The notes under the pieces were generated by a model. It did no database searches. It had not been told where the DNA came from and saw nothing but the letters and a program-made list of their open reading frames with translations. A program made the position numbers and the translations under genes. From Rhodobacterales bacterium HKCCA1288 (GTDB lineage Bacteria; Pseudomonadota; Alphaproteobacteria; Rhodobacterales; Rhodobacteraceae), in assembly GCA_015693905.1 (NCBI GenBank), contig CP065161.1, positions 62,001-126,000 of the forward strand: a stretch of 64,000 nucleotides of DNA, in the 5' to 3' direction. Numbering within the stretch: position 1 is the first letter of the stretch; the number at the start of each line of letters is the position of its first letter. Shown here piece after piece: positions 55,707-64,000 of the stretch.

Positions 55707-55792
55707 AACGCGACCAACCCCCATTGCCACATCCAAAAGCAAGGGCTAAGGCCGTGACCGTTCAACCCGTTTTTTCGATGAGGGAGGCAAAT

Positions 55793-58480
55793 ATGCCCAT
55801 CACCGTAGGCCACGATAGCGCCGCGACCCGCAAGACCCTGACGGCAGGGGGAAAAACCTATGCCTATTATTCCATCGCCGCCGCTGAGGCCGCGGGGCTT
55901 GGCGATTTCTCGAAATTGCCTGCCGCGTTGAAAGTGGTGCTGGAGAATATGCTACGATTCGAAGATGGTAAGACGGTCAGTGTCGATGACATCAAGGCCT
56001 TTGCTGAATGGGCCAAGTTGGGTGGTCAAAACCCGCGCGAGATCGCCTATCGCCCCGCCCGCGTTTTGATGCAGGATTTCACAGGCGTGCCTGCGGTGGT
56101 GGATCTGGCCGCGATGCGGGACGGGATCAAGGCGCTTGGCGGCAACCCTGACAAGATTAACCCGCTGAACCCCGTGGATTTGGTCATTGACCACTCCGTG
56201 ATGATTGACGAGTTTGGCAATCCGCGCGCCTTCCAGATGAATGTGGATCGCGAATATGAGCGCAACATGGAGCGTTACACCTTCCTCAAATGGGGCCAGA
56301 ACGCATTCAACAATTTCCGCGTTGTGCCTCCTGGAACGGGGATTTGTCACCAAGTGAACCTTGAATATCTGGCCAAAACGGTTTGGTCGGATGTGGATCA
56401 GAACGGCGATTTGGTCGCCTATCCTGATACGCTTGTTGGCACAGACAGCCACACCACCATGGTCAATGGCGCGGCTGTTTTGGGATGGGGCGTTGGCGGT
56501 ATCGAGGCAGAGGCCGCAATGCTTGGTCAACCGATCTCGATGCTGATCCCCGAAGTGATTGGCTTTAAATTGACGGGCGCAATGGTGGAAGGCACGACAG
56601 GCACTGACCTTGTGCTGAAAGTTGTGGAAATGCTGCGCAAGAAAGGCGTGGTTGGCAAATTCGTTGAATTCTACGGCGAAGGTTTGGATCGCCTGCCTTT
56701 GGCGGATCGCGCGACCATCGCCAACATGGCGCCGGAATATGGCGCGACATGTGGCTTCTTCCCAATTGATGATGAAACCCTGCGTTACCTGCGCAACACG
56801 GGCCGCGAGGAAGAGGTTATCGCCTTGGTCGAAACCTATGCCAAGGAAAACGGGTTCTGGCGCGATGCGAATTACGCGCCCGTTTATACCGACACGTTGG
56901 AATTGGACATGGGCACGATCGTGCCTGCCATTTCTGGCCCAAAACGCCCACAAGATTATGTGGCGCTGTCGAGCGCAAAATCCGCCTTCCGCAAGGAAAT
57001 GGAAGAAACGTTCAAGCGTCCTTTGGGCAAGCAGGTCGCCGTCAAAGGCGAAGATTACAGCATGGAATCAGGCAAGGTTGTAATTGCTTCGATCACCTCC
57101 TGCACCAACACATCGAACCCTTATGTGATGATTGGCGCAGGTCTTGTGGCGCGCAAAGCCGCTGAATTGGGCCTGACCCGTAAACCATGGGTCAAGACAT
57201 CGCTTGCGCCAGGCAGCCAGGTTGTATCTGCCTATCTAGAGGCCGCAGGCCTGCAAGAAGATCTTGATAAGGTCGGCTTTAACCTTGTGGGCTATGGCTG
57301 CACCACCTGTATCGGTAACTCTGGCCCGCTGCAGAAAGAGATTTTCGAGGCGATTGCCGAGGGTGATTTGGTCGCCACCGCGGTGCTGTCAGGGAACCGT
57401 AATTTCGAGGGCCGTATCAGCCCTGATGTGCGCGCAAACTATCTCGCCTCGCCGCCGCTGGTCGTGGCTTATGCGATTGCGGGCACGATGGATATTGATC
57501 TGGTCAATGACCCGATTGCCCAGACCCCAGATGGCCGTGATGTTTATCTCAAGGATATTTGGCCAACCACGCAAGAAGTGGCAGAAACAGTTGAGCGCAC
57601 TGTGACGCGCGAAGCGTTCCAAGCCAAATACGCCGATGTGTTCAAAGGCGATGAGAAATGGCAGGGGGTCAAAACCACCGATCAGCAGACCTATGATTGG
57701 CCTGCGACCTCGACCTATGTTCAGAACCCGCCTTATTTCCAAGGCATCACGATGGACACCAAAAAGATCGAGAATATCGAAGGGGCCAAGGTTCTGGCGC
57801 TTTTGGGCGATATGATCACCACAGACCACATCAGCCCTGCAGGATCGTTCAAGGACACCACCCCTGCGGGTCAATATCTGATCGAGCGTCAGGTGCCTGT
57901 ACGCGAGTTCAACTCTTACGGCGCGCGCCGTGGCAATCACGAGATCATGATGCGCGGCACATTCGCCAATATCCGCATCAAGAATGAGATGTTGGATGGC
58001 GTTGAAGGCGGCTATACCAAAGGCCCAGATGGCGCGCAGACCTCGATCTTTGACGCGGCAATGGCCTATCAAGAGCAAGGCACGCCCTTGGTGATCTTTG
58101 GGGGCGAGCAATATGGCGCGGGCTCAAGCCGTGACTGGGCTGCAAAAGGCACCGCCCTTTTGGGTGTCAAAGCCGTGATCGCAGAAAGCTTTGAGCGCAT
58201 CCACCGCTCCAACCTCGTTGGTATGGGGGTAATCCCGTTCGAATTCACAGGCGGCGACACCCGCAAGACCTTGGGTCTGACGGGCGATGAAACCGTGGCA
58301 ATCAAGGGCTTGGATACAATCACACCCTTGGCCGAAGTGCCCTGTGATATCACCTATGCCGATGGCAGCGTGAAAACGATCACGCTGAAATGTCGGATCG
58401 ATACGGCGGTTGAGATCGAATATATCGAGAATGGCGGCGTCTTGCATTACGTTCTACGCAACCTCGCCCGCGCTGCGTAA
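55793..58480 (+). CDS. acnA: aconitate hydratase
   Basis: 895 residues from the ATG at 55793 with GGGAGG upstream; longer frames run into the ccmA side. The three cluster Cys are in ITSCTNTSNP and GCTTCIGNSG, with substrate-binding ENMLRFEDGK and VGTDSHTTMVNG in the N-terminal half and the swivelling domain QYGAGSSRDWAAKGTALLGV near the end. It interconverts citrate and isocitrate in the TCA cycle. A strong terminator follows. Confidence 0.97.
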   Translation: MPITVGHDSAATRKTLTAGGKTYAYYSIAAAEAAGLGDFSKLPAALKVVLENMLRFEDGKTVSVDDIKAFAEWAKLGGQNPREIAYRPARVLMQDFTGVPAVVDLAAMRDGIKALGGNPDKINPLNPVDLVIDHSVMIDEFGNPRAFQMNVDREYERNMERYTFLKWGQNAFNNFRVVPPGTGICHQVNLEYLAKTVWSDVDQNGDLVAYPDTLVGTDSHTTMVNGAAVLGWGVGGIEAEAAMLGQPISMLIPEVIGFKLTGAMVEGTTGTDLVLKVVEMLRKKGVVGKFVEFYGEGLDRLPLADRATIANMAPEYGATCGFFPIDDETLRYLRNTGREEEVIALVETYAKENGFWRDANYAPVYTDTLELDMGTIVPAISGPKRPQDYVALSSAKSAFRKEMEETFKRPLGKQVAVKGEDYSMESGKVVIASITSCTNTSNPYVMIGAGLVARKAAELGLTRKPWVKTSLAPGSQVVSAYLEAAGLQEDLDKVGFNLVGYGCTTCIGNSGPLQKEIFEAIAEGDLVATAVLSGNRNFEGRISPDVRANYLASPPLVVAYAIAGTMDIDLVNDPIAQTPDGRDVYLKDIWPTTQEVAETVERTVTREAFQAKYADVFKGDEKWQGVKTTDQQTYDWPATSTYVQNPPYFQGITMDTKKIENIEGAKVLALLGDMITTDHISPAGSFKDTTPAGQYLIERQVPVREFNSYGARRGNHEIMMRGTFANIRIKNEMLDGVEGGYTKGPDGAQTSIFDAAMAYQEQGTPLVIFGGEQYGAGSSRDWAAKGTALLGVKAVIAESFERIHRSNLVGMGVIPFEFTGGDTRKTLGLTGDETVAIKGLDTITPLAEVPCDITYADGSVKTITLKCRIDTAVEIEYIENGGVLHYVLRNLARAA

Positions 58481-58500
58481 GCCTCGCCACAGTGAAACCA

Positions 58501-58526
58501 AAAGCCCCGCGCATCGCGCGGGGCTT
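58501..58526. terminator. terminator after acnA, possibly bidirectional
   Basis: AAAGCCCCGCGC pairs with GCGCGGGGCTTT, followed by TTTT on the plus strand. The convergent GT25 gene ends at 58529, so it can serve both. Confidence 0.85.
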
Positions 58527-58528
58527 TT

Positions 58529-59341
58529 TTATTTGGGTGGGTTTTCGGCGAATTCTACCTCGACAATCCGCGCTTGCCCCGTGGCCCATTGCCAGATTTG
58601 GCGGGGGGCTTGGTTTATTTCGGCGCTGCCGCGTTTGAGTTTGCGCCATGTTTTGGCCCATCCTTTGGGGCGCACGGCTTTGCCAAGGCCTGAGATATCA
58701 GAATTATAGGCATAGGCGCGCTGTGTCGCCATCGCGGGCACAATGATGCTGGCGGCCAAAGCACGGCGAATGGGGCTGACCGTGTCATTGAACAGGAAAT
58801 GGTCAATCGGCACCCGCATCTTGCCGCGCCAAGACAGGGCCAGCTCCGCCCCCCGCCGCGACAGGATATAGGCCCCACCCCCGACATGACGCGAACGCAT
58901 CGGGTGGATTGCGCGGCCTGAGGGGGTTTGACCAATTTGCGCGCCAAGCAATAGTTTGGATATGCCTTCGTTGAATTTCTCAAGTTTGACCGCCTCAGTG
59001 CCGCGCGGGATCCAATCAGAGGTCATTACCGCAGAGGCCAGATCAGCGGCGAGATAGATGTCATCCTCTAAAAAGAGGGCGAATTGCGCGTCTGTTTGCA
59101 GAAAGGCGGCCCAAGCCTCGGTGTGGCTGACGGTGCAGGCGCGGTCACCCAAACCAAGCCGACCCAAGGGGCCATATTCGGCAATCACAGCATCTATGCG
59201 GGCGGCATCCGCGCTTTGTGCATCACAGGCGGAATGACGAATGAAGGTCACGCCGCGCGCGCGCAGATGATCCCCGATCCGCTCGAGCCGATCAGGGCGG
59301 CGGTCGAGATTAACGACATAGATTGGGATATTTTGCGCCAT
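58529..59341 (-). CDS. GT25-family glycosyltransferase (LPS-type)
   Basis: 270 residues from the ATG at 59341 (MAQNIPIYVVNLDRR), with AGAGG upstream; an ATG at 59383 is also possible. The GT25 N-terminus YVVNLDRRPDRLERIGDHL, a LFLEDDIYLAADL acidic motif, and GGGAYILSRRGAELALS are present. Such enzymes add galactose or related sugars to lipooligosaccharide. Divergent from a second GT25 gene at 59478. Confidence 0.85.
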   Translation of the reverse strand: MAQNIPIYVVNLDRRPDRLERIGDHLRARGVTFIRHSACDAQSADAARIDAVIAEYGPLGRLGLGDRACTVSHTEAWAAFLQTDAQFALFLEDDIYLAADLASAVMTSDWIPRGTEAVKLEKFNEGISKLLLGAQIGQTPSGRAIHPMRSRHVGGGAYILSRRGAELALSWRGKMRVPIDHFLFNDTVSPIRRALAASIIVPAMATQRAYAYNSDISGLGKAVRPKGWAKTWRKLKRGSAEINQAPRQIWQWATGQARIVEVEFAENPPK

Positions 59342-59477
59342 GCGCGCCTCTGGGGTGATTTCTGCTTGCGGCGCATTTGTCATGAAAGCGGCTGTTGGGG
59401 CAAGCAATGATGCGCGGCGCTTGTGTTCAAACCCGTGGCTGGGCTATGCCATTCCCAAGGATAAAGGAGCGGCGCGC

Positions 59478-60242
59478 GTGCAAGACTGGCCTGTTTACGT
59501 CATCAATATGGACAGCAATGAAACGCGGCTCGCCCGTGTCGGCGCAGAGTTGGACGGCGCGGGTGTCGCATGGACGCGCCTGCCTGCGGTGAATGGTCGG
59601 GCGCTGTCCGAAGGCGAGTTGGCCCGCGTCTATGATGTGCGCGCCAATCGCCGCTACGCGCGGCATGATTTGGTGGCGCCTGAAATTGGCTGTTACCTCA
59701 GCCATATCAAGGCCGCTGAGTGGCTGTTGGAAAGCGGGGCTGAGGCCGCGGTGGTTCTAGAGGATGACCTGCGCATCACGGGTGACTTTGCCGCGACCCT
59801 ATCCGCCTTGCAGGATGATCTGCAAAAGCGCCCCGCGGCATGGGATATGGTAAAGCTCTTTTCGTTCAAGCCTGTGCGCCTTGATCAGGCGCAGGCGATT
59901 GGGCTGGGCTTTACGCTGGGTCGCCCTGATCGCGTTCCCTCTACCACTTTGGGCTATGTTCTGACGCGGGCGGGGGCCGAAAAAATATTGGCCAAAGTGC
60001 CGCCGATTTTCCGCCCTGTCGATGAAGATCATAAGCATTTTTGGGAGTTTGATTTGCGCGTGGCGATGATTGCGCCGCAAACGATTGCCATAGGCGCGCA
60101 AGAGACGAGCGATGGCACAGTCGGCGATAGCCGCAAAAAAATGGCGCAGAAGGATCCGATTTGGATCAGGTTGTGGCGCTTTGGGCGGTATCGCGTGAAT
60201 TACCGCCTGCACTTGGCGCGCGCACGGGCCAAGGGATTATAG
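59478..60242 (+). CDS. GT25-family glycosyltransferase
   Basis: 254 residues from a GTG at 59478 with AAAGGAG eight bases upstream. YVINMDSNETRLARVGAELDGAG and the acidic motif VVLEDDLRITGDFA, then TTLGYVLTRAGAEKIL, are as in GT25 proteins. First gene of a tight plus-strand run of four glycosyltransferases; the next gene starts 4 bases after it ends. Confidence 0.83.
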   Translation: MQDWPVYVINMDSNETRLARVGAELDGAGVAWTRLPAVNGRALSEGELARVYDVRANRRYARHDLVAPEIGCYLSHIKAAEWLLESGAEAAVVLEDDLRITGDFAATLSALQDDLQKRPAAWDMVKLFSFKPVRLDQAQAIGLGFTLGRPDRVPSTTLGYVLTRAGAEKILAKVPPIFRPVDEDHKHFWEFDLRVAMIAPQTIAIGAQETSDGTVGDSRKKMAQKDPIWIRLWRFGRYRVNYRLHLARARAKGL

Positions 60243-60246
60243 GCGC

Positions 60247-61290
60247 GTGGTCAAACGGATCTTCCATATCATGATGGGGCGCGATGGTGGCACAGAGCGC
60301 TTCTTCCTTCGCCTGACCCAAGGGTTTCATGAGGCGGGGATCGAACAAGAATTTGCCGTGCGGCCCGCGCAAATCTGGCTGCCCGAATTGGCCCCGCGCG
60401 GGCGCGTGCATCAGGCGACCTATTTGCGCCGTGATCCGATCTCGCTCCTGCGTCTTTGGGGCTTGCATCGCCAAATTGCGCGGTTCGCGCCTGATGTGGT
60501 GATGGCATGGCGCGCCCCCGTTGCGCGCCTGATCCCCGATGGCCCATGGGTCAAGGTGCTGCGCCTTGGCGATTTTCCGTTCAATATCAATTATTTCCCG
60601 CGTCTTGACGCAGTAATTGCCAACACGCCCGACATTATCACCCATATTCGCGGCCAAGGGTGGCAGGGCGCAGCACACGTGATTTCAAACTTTCCGCCCG
60701 CGCCGAAAACTACATCGGGGGCGCATGTGCCCCAAGCCCCCCGCGCCAAAGGCGGGCGGGTCGTGGCGATTGGCCGCTTTGTCGGGATCAAGGGGTTTGA
60801 CACGCTGATCCGCGCAATGAGCCACGCACCTGACGCAGAATTGTGGCTGATCGGTGATGGCCCACTAGAGGCGGATTTGCGCGCCTTGGTTGCCGATCTT
60901 GGTCTTGTGTCCCGCGTCCATTTCTTGGGGTGGCAAGGGGATATTCTGCCTTTTGTGCAGGCCTGCGATATCTTGGCCATGCCGAGCCGTGATGAGGCTT
61001 TGGGCAATGTCATCCTCGAGGCATGGGCGGCAGGGCTGCCCGTGGTCGCCACGCGCAGTCAGGGGCCGCTCTGGTATGGGGTGGATGGCGAGAATATGGA
61101 TTTGGTTGATATTGATGATGCGCCTGCGATGGGGGCCGCGATTGCACGGCTGGGGGCAGATCCTGCGCGGCGCGCGCGATTGGCCGAAGCGGGCGCTGCA
61201 ACCCTTGCAGCACGCTTTTCCAAAGAGGCAGTGATCGCGCAATATGTAACCCTTTTTCAAAATCTGGCCGAAGAAAAGGCGCTGCGATGA
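60247..61290 (+). CDS. GT4-family glycosyltransferase
   Basis: 347 residues from a GTG at 60247. GT-B fold: GRDGGTERFFLRLTQGF at the N-terminus, VVAIGRFVGIKGFDTLIRAM in the linker and MPSRDEALGNVILEAWAAGLPVV (E-x7-E donor site). It resembles the next gene throughout, suggesting tandem duplication. Overlaps it by ATGA. Confidence 0.88.
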   Translation: MVKRIFHIMMGRDGGTERFFLRLTQGFHEAGIEQEFAVRPAQIWLPELAPRGRVHQATYLRRDPISLLRLWGLHRQIARFAPDVVMAWRAPVARLIPDGPWVKVLRLGDFPFNINYFPRLDAVIANTPDIITHIRGQGWQGAAHVISNFPPAPKTTSGAHVPQAPRAKGGRVVAIGRFVGIKGFDTLIRAMSHAPDAELWLIGDGPLEADLRALVADLGLVSRVHFLGWQGDILPFVQACDILAMPSRDEALGNVILEAWAAGLPVVATRSQGPLWYGVDGENMDLVDIDDAPAMGAAIARLGADPARRARLAEAGAATLAARFSKEAVIAQYVTLFQNLAEEKALR

Positions 61291-62339
61291 CCGGACGCCG
61301 CGTGATCCATATGCATTTTGGCACCGATGGCGGGGCGGAGCGGTTCTTTGTCAATCTGTGTCAGGCTTTGGCTGAAGCGGGGGTTGAGCAGCGTTTTGTG
61401 ATCCGCCCCAATCGGGCTTGGGCCGAGGATCTTCGCCCGCTTGGCGCGATTTATGAAACCAATTTTCGGCTTCTCAGCCCTCAATCCCTTTGGCTGCGGT
61501 GGCGCTTGCGCCAGATGCGCGCGGCGTGGCGGCCAGATGCGACATTTGCATGGATGTCGCGCGCCTCGAAACTCTTGCCCCAATCGGGTGGGGGGGTGCG
61601 GATCACGCGCTTGGGGGATTATCCGCGCCATTTGAAAAACTTCGCACGCAATGATGTGATCGTTGCGAATACGCCCGGTATTGCGCAGGCTTGCCGCGAT
61701 TTGGGTTGGCAGCGTCCCCTTGGGGTGATTTCCAATTTCGTGCGCGAGGTGACACCGCGTGCGATCGCGCGCACCACCTATGACACGCCTGACGATGCCT
61801 TTTTGATTGTCGGGTCGGGGCGTTTCATTCATCGCAAGGGGTTTGACACGCTGATCCGTGCCTTCGCACAGGTGGAGGGCGCGTATTTATGGCTCGCGGG
61901 TGAGGGCGAAAAACGCCCCGCGCTCGAGGCGCTTGCCCGTGATCTTGGGGTGATAGATCGCGTTCGCTTTTTGGGTTGGGTCGAGGAGCCGATGCATCTT
62001 GTGGCCAGCGCAGATGCCTATGTCATGCCTTCGCGCCATGAACCGCTTGGGAATGTCATTCTCGAGGCATGGCGCAGTGCCACCCCTGTTGTCGCCACGC
62101 GCAGCGAGGGGCCATCATGGTTTTGTGAGGATGGCAAGAATGCGCTGCTTGTTGACATTGACGATGTTGATGCAATGGCACAGGCGCTCTTGCGATTGCG
62201 GGCGGAGCCAGACTTGGCCGCGCAATTGGTGACAGCGGGCCAAGCGCAATTATCCGAGAAATTCACCAAATCCCGCGTTGTGGCGCAATATTTGGCGCTG
62301 ATTGACGGGGATTTGTCTGCAATGGATTTTGGCCGATGA
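61287..62339 (+). CDS. GT4-family glycosyltransferase
   Basis: 350 residues, a close relative of the preceding enzyme (GTDGGAERFFVNLCQAL, GRFIHRKGFDTLIRAF, MPSRHEPLGNVILEAWRSATPVV). Both keep the E-x7-E donor motif. Overlaps the following gene by four bases. Confidence 0.88.
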   Translation: MTGRRVIHMHFGTDGGAERFFVNLCQALAEAGVEQRFVIRPNRAWAEDLRPLGAIYETNFRLLSPQSLWLRWRLRQMRAAWRPDATFAWMSRASKLLPQSGGGVRITRLGDYPRHLKNFARNDVIVANTPGIAQACRDLGWQRPLGVISNFVREVTPRAIARTTYDTPDDAFLIVGSGRFIHRKGFDTLIRAFAQVEGAYLWLAGEGEKRPALEALARDLGVIDRVRFLGWVEEPMHLVASADAYVMPSRHEPLGNVILEAWRSATPVVATRSEGPSWFCEDGKNALLVDIDDVDAMAQALLRLRAEPDLAAQLVTAGQAQLSEKFTKSRVVAQYLALIDGDLSAMDFGR

Positions 62340-63118
62340 AGGTGTTGATCATCAATATGGCAACGGCCACGGATCGTATGGCGTTTATGGCCGCGCAGAT
62401 GGATCATTTCGGTCTGGACTGGGCGCGGATTGAGGCGATCACCCCCGACACGTTAACCCCGCCTGCCGATGATCCTGTATGGCATCGGTGGCAGCGCCCC
62501 TTGCGGGTGACAGAAATGGCGCTTTGCGCTTCGCATATGGCCGCGTGGCGCGCTGTGATTGCGGCGGATGTCCCGCATTTGATTTTAGAGGATGACGCGA
62601 CCTTGGCCGCGGATTTGCCCGCCTTCCTCGCGGGTGTTGCGGGGTTGACCGATGTCGATCACATCTCGCTTGAGACGCGCGGTCGCAAAAAGGTTTTGGG
62701 CCGTGTCTTGCATTCTGCGGCCCCGATGCTGCGCCTGTGGCAGGATCGAACGGGTTCTGCGGCCTATATCGCCTATCCTAAGGGGGCAAAGCTGATGCTT
62801 GATCACGCGCTGCGTGTGGGTGGGCCATCGGATGCGATTATTTCCTCCACATATGGGATGCGCAGCTATCAGGCTGTTCCTGCTTTGGCGGTGCAATTGG
62901 ATATTTGTGCGCAATATGGGGTGCCGCAGGCGCTTGAAACTCGATCATTGATTGATGCCGTTGAAAAGCCGCGCTTGCCGGTGTCAGGCATGGCGGCGCT
63001 TGGGTTTCGGACACGGCGGATTTGGGGGCAGATCGTCATGGGATGGCGCCAGTTGCGGTATCGGGGCACAAGGCTGCATGTTGCGCCTGCGCGCGATTGG
63101 CCAAAGATCACGCTATGA
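62336..63118 (+). CDS. GT25-family glycosyltransferase
   Basis: 260 residues. MKVLIINMATATDRMAFMAAQM, the acidic motif LILEDDATLAADLP and SAAYIAYPKGAKLMLDHAL match GT25. Third GT25 in this cluster. Its stop overlaps the start of the ICMT-like gene. Confidence 0.83.
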   Translation: MKVLIINMATATDRMAFMAAQMDHFGLDWARIEAITPDTLTPPADDPVWHRWQRPLRVTEMALCASHMAAWRAVIAADVPHLILEDDATLAADLPAFLAGVAGLTDVDHISLETRGRKKVLGRVLHSAAPMLRLWQDRTGSAAYIAYPKGAKLMLDHALRVGGPSDAIISSTYGMRSYQAVPALAVQLDICAQYGVPQALETRSLIDAVEKPRLPVSGMAALGFRTRRIWGQIVMGWRQLRYRGTRLHVAPARDWPKITL

Positions 63119-63573
63119 GGGCGTTACGGGCCTATATTGATATTCCACCGATATGGCTGTTCCTTGCCGCAGCGGTGGCGTGGATCTTGGCGCGAGAATT
63201 GCCCCTGATCATGGCCTTTGGCCCCGTGTTTCGTGTCGGCGGGGGTTTGACCATCGCTGTGGGGGTCGCCGTGATCTTATGGGCGGCTTGGTTTTTCTAT
63301 CGGGCCAAAACACCGATTGAACCGCGCCATACCCCAAAGGCTTTGATCACATCTGGCCCGTTCAAATATAGCCGCAACCCGATCTATTTAGGCATGGTGT
63401 TGATTTTAATCGGGTGGGTATTGGTTTTGGGTGCGCTATCGCCTGTCTTGATCCCCTATCTCTATTTTTGGATGGTGGATCAACGATTTGCTGCCCCTGA
63501 GGAGGAGGGGTTGCGCCACGCGTTCGGCGTTGAGGGACTGCGCTATATTCAAACCACGCCGCGTTGGATTTAA
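63115..63573 (+). CDS. isoprenylcysteine carboxyl methyltransferase family membrane protein
   Basis: 152 residues from the ATG at 63115, overlapping the GT25 stop. Four hydrophobic segments and the family motif GPFKYSRNPIYLGMVL followed by EEEGLRHAFG. Bacterial members methylate unknown lipids or proteins. Its position at the end of a glycosyltransferase run suggests, but does not show, a role in envelope glycolipid modification. Confidence 0.83.
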   Translation: MRALRAYIDIPPIWLFLAAAVAWILARELPLIMAFGPVFRVGGGLTIAVGVAVILWAAWFFYRAKTPIEPRHTPKALITSGPFKYSRNPIYLGMVLILIGWVLVLGALSPVLIPYLYFWMVDQRFAAPEEEGLRHAFGVEGLRYIQTTPRWI

Positions 63574-63706
63574 CGCTTCTTTGGTTTCCTTCGATAACAA
63601 TCGCGGCCATAGTTGTGGCATGGGTGGAATATTACCGTGGCTCGCAAAGGCTTGATTGGCGCAGTCGCGAAAAGCGGCCTATGTGAAAGGGGACAGTGCA
63701 AGAGGG

Positions 63707-64000
63707 ATGATGATGACAGGCTCGCTGCTGCAAATGGTTCTAGGTCGGATGGTCATTGGCCTGCGCCCCATGGTGCAGGCGCTCTGTTTTGCGATTTTAG
63801 CCATCATGGCCCTTTCCCCCAAAATGGCCGAGGCGCAATTATCCGCAACAGGCCCTGTTGTTGTGGAATTGTTCACCTCGCAAGGCTGTTCCTCTTGCCC
63901 GCCTGCGGATGCCTTGCTCAATGAATTGGCCACGCGGGGCGATGTTTTGCCCTTGGGTCTGCATGTGGATTATTGGGATTATATCGGTTGGCCCGACACA
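63707..64000 (+). CDS. DUF1223 family secreted protein, cut by window end
   Basis: 98 residues visible from the first of three in-frame ATGs (63707, 63710, 63713; AGAGGG just upstream). Signal peptide ends near KMAEA-Q. The family start [27 protein letters not shown], with a CSSC pair as in thioredoxin-like folds, and [12 protein letters not shown] are visible. The frame is open to the right edge. Function unknown; periplasmic. Confidence 0.85.
   Translation, partial: MMMTGSLLQMVLGRMVIGLRPMVQALCFAILAIMALSPKMAEAQLSATGPVVVELFTSQGCSSCPPADALLNELATRGDVLPLGLHVDYWDYIGWPDT

Noticed and set aside
55952-56953. 333-codon minus-strand frame opposite acnA
   Set aside because: Antisense of the aconitase coding region, no domain features.

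Overview
The window looks like chromosomal DNA of an alphaproteobacterium of the order Rhodobacterales (Roseobacter/Rhodobacteraceae type). Supporting gene neighbourhoods are coxB-ctaB-small membrane protein-ctaG-coxC, methylmalonyl-CoA epimerase followed by a DUF1467 protein, ccmA-B-C-D-G, a PleD regulator divergent from a DUF3572 protein, an LdtR-type MarR regulator, and an SOS box of the alphaproteobacterial form GTTC-N7-GTTC. Most genes are tightly packed and often overlap by ATGA. No rRNA, tRNA or CRISPR array was recognised.

Bases 1 to about 7540 are an accessory region that looks less GC-rich by eye. A tyrosine recombinase (8-979) is followed by a 6.46-kb composite structure (1064-7524). 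Two 1251-bp inverted repeats, identical as far as can be read, flank about 4 kb of cargo. Each arm carries a gene for an unrecognised 157-residue protein, an array of roughly 23-bp iteron-like repeats and several palindromes. The cargo is a six-helix membrane protein and a secreted fusion of a peptidoglycan-binding-like domain, VCBS/FG-GAP repeats and a pectinacetylesterase/NOTUM-type hydrolase. Next to it an IS630-family element (9088-10227) has split a glycosyltransferase gene at a TA dinucleotide; removing the element and one TA restores a 554-codon frame exactly.

From about 10.4 kb onward the window is mainly housekeeping. Region 10.4-16 kb holds a methyltransferase, lysC, glmS and glmU (aspartate-family amino acids and UDP-GlcNAc supply). 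Region 16-25 kb holds a phosphoglycolate-type phosphatase, a DegT aminotransferase, PleD, DUF3572, MarR, a HAD hydrolase, an MttB-family methyltransferase, an H-NOX/diguanylate cyclase pair and a lipoprotein. Region 25-31 kb holds a LexA-box-preceded DnaE2 C-terminal fragment, a [2Fe-2S] ferredoxin, aspS, an acetyltransferase, a response regulator, epimerase/DUF1467 and a CysZ/EI24-type membrane protein. Region 31-37 kb holds a nitroreductase, topA, dprA and tldD on the minus strand.

Region 37-47 kb holds the cytochrome c oxidase subunit and assembly operon, SURF1, thrC, an M16 protease, an acetyltransferase, an FAD-linked oxidase and an isolated fliG. Region 47-58.5 kb holds purB, two small conserved proteins, an aspartate aminotransferase, an XRE regulator, sdhE, ldtR, the ccm cytochrome c maturation operon and acnA. 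Region 58.5-63.6 kb is a surface-glycan glycosyltransferase cluster (three GT25-type, two GT4-type) ending in an isoprenylcysteine-methyltransferase-like membrane protein. A DUF1223 secreted protein runs off the right edge.

The most unusual content is the inverted-repeat element, the H-NOX protein lacking the family's YxSxR motif next to an HNOBA-GGDEF partner, the LexA box in front of a DnaE2 tail fragment, and a dyad upstream of acnA.
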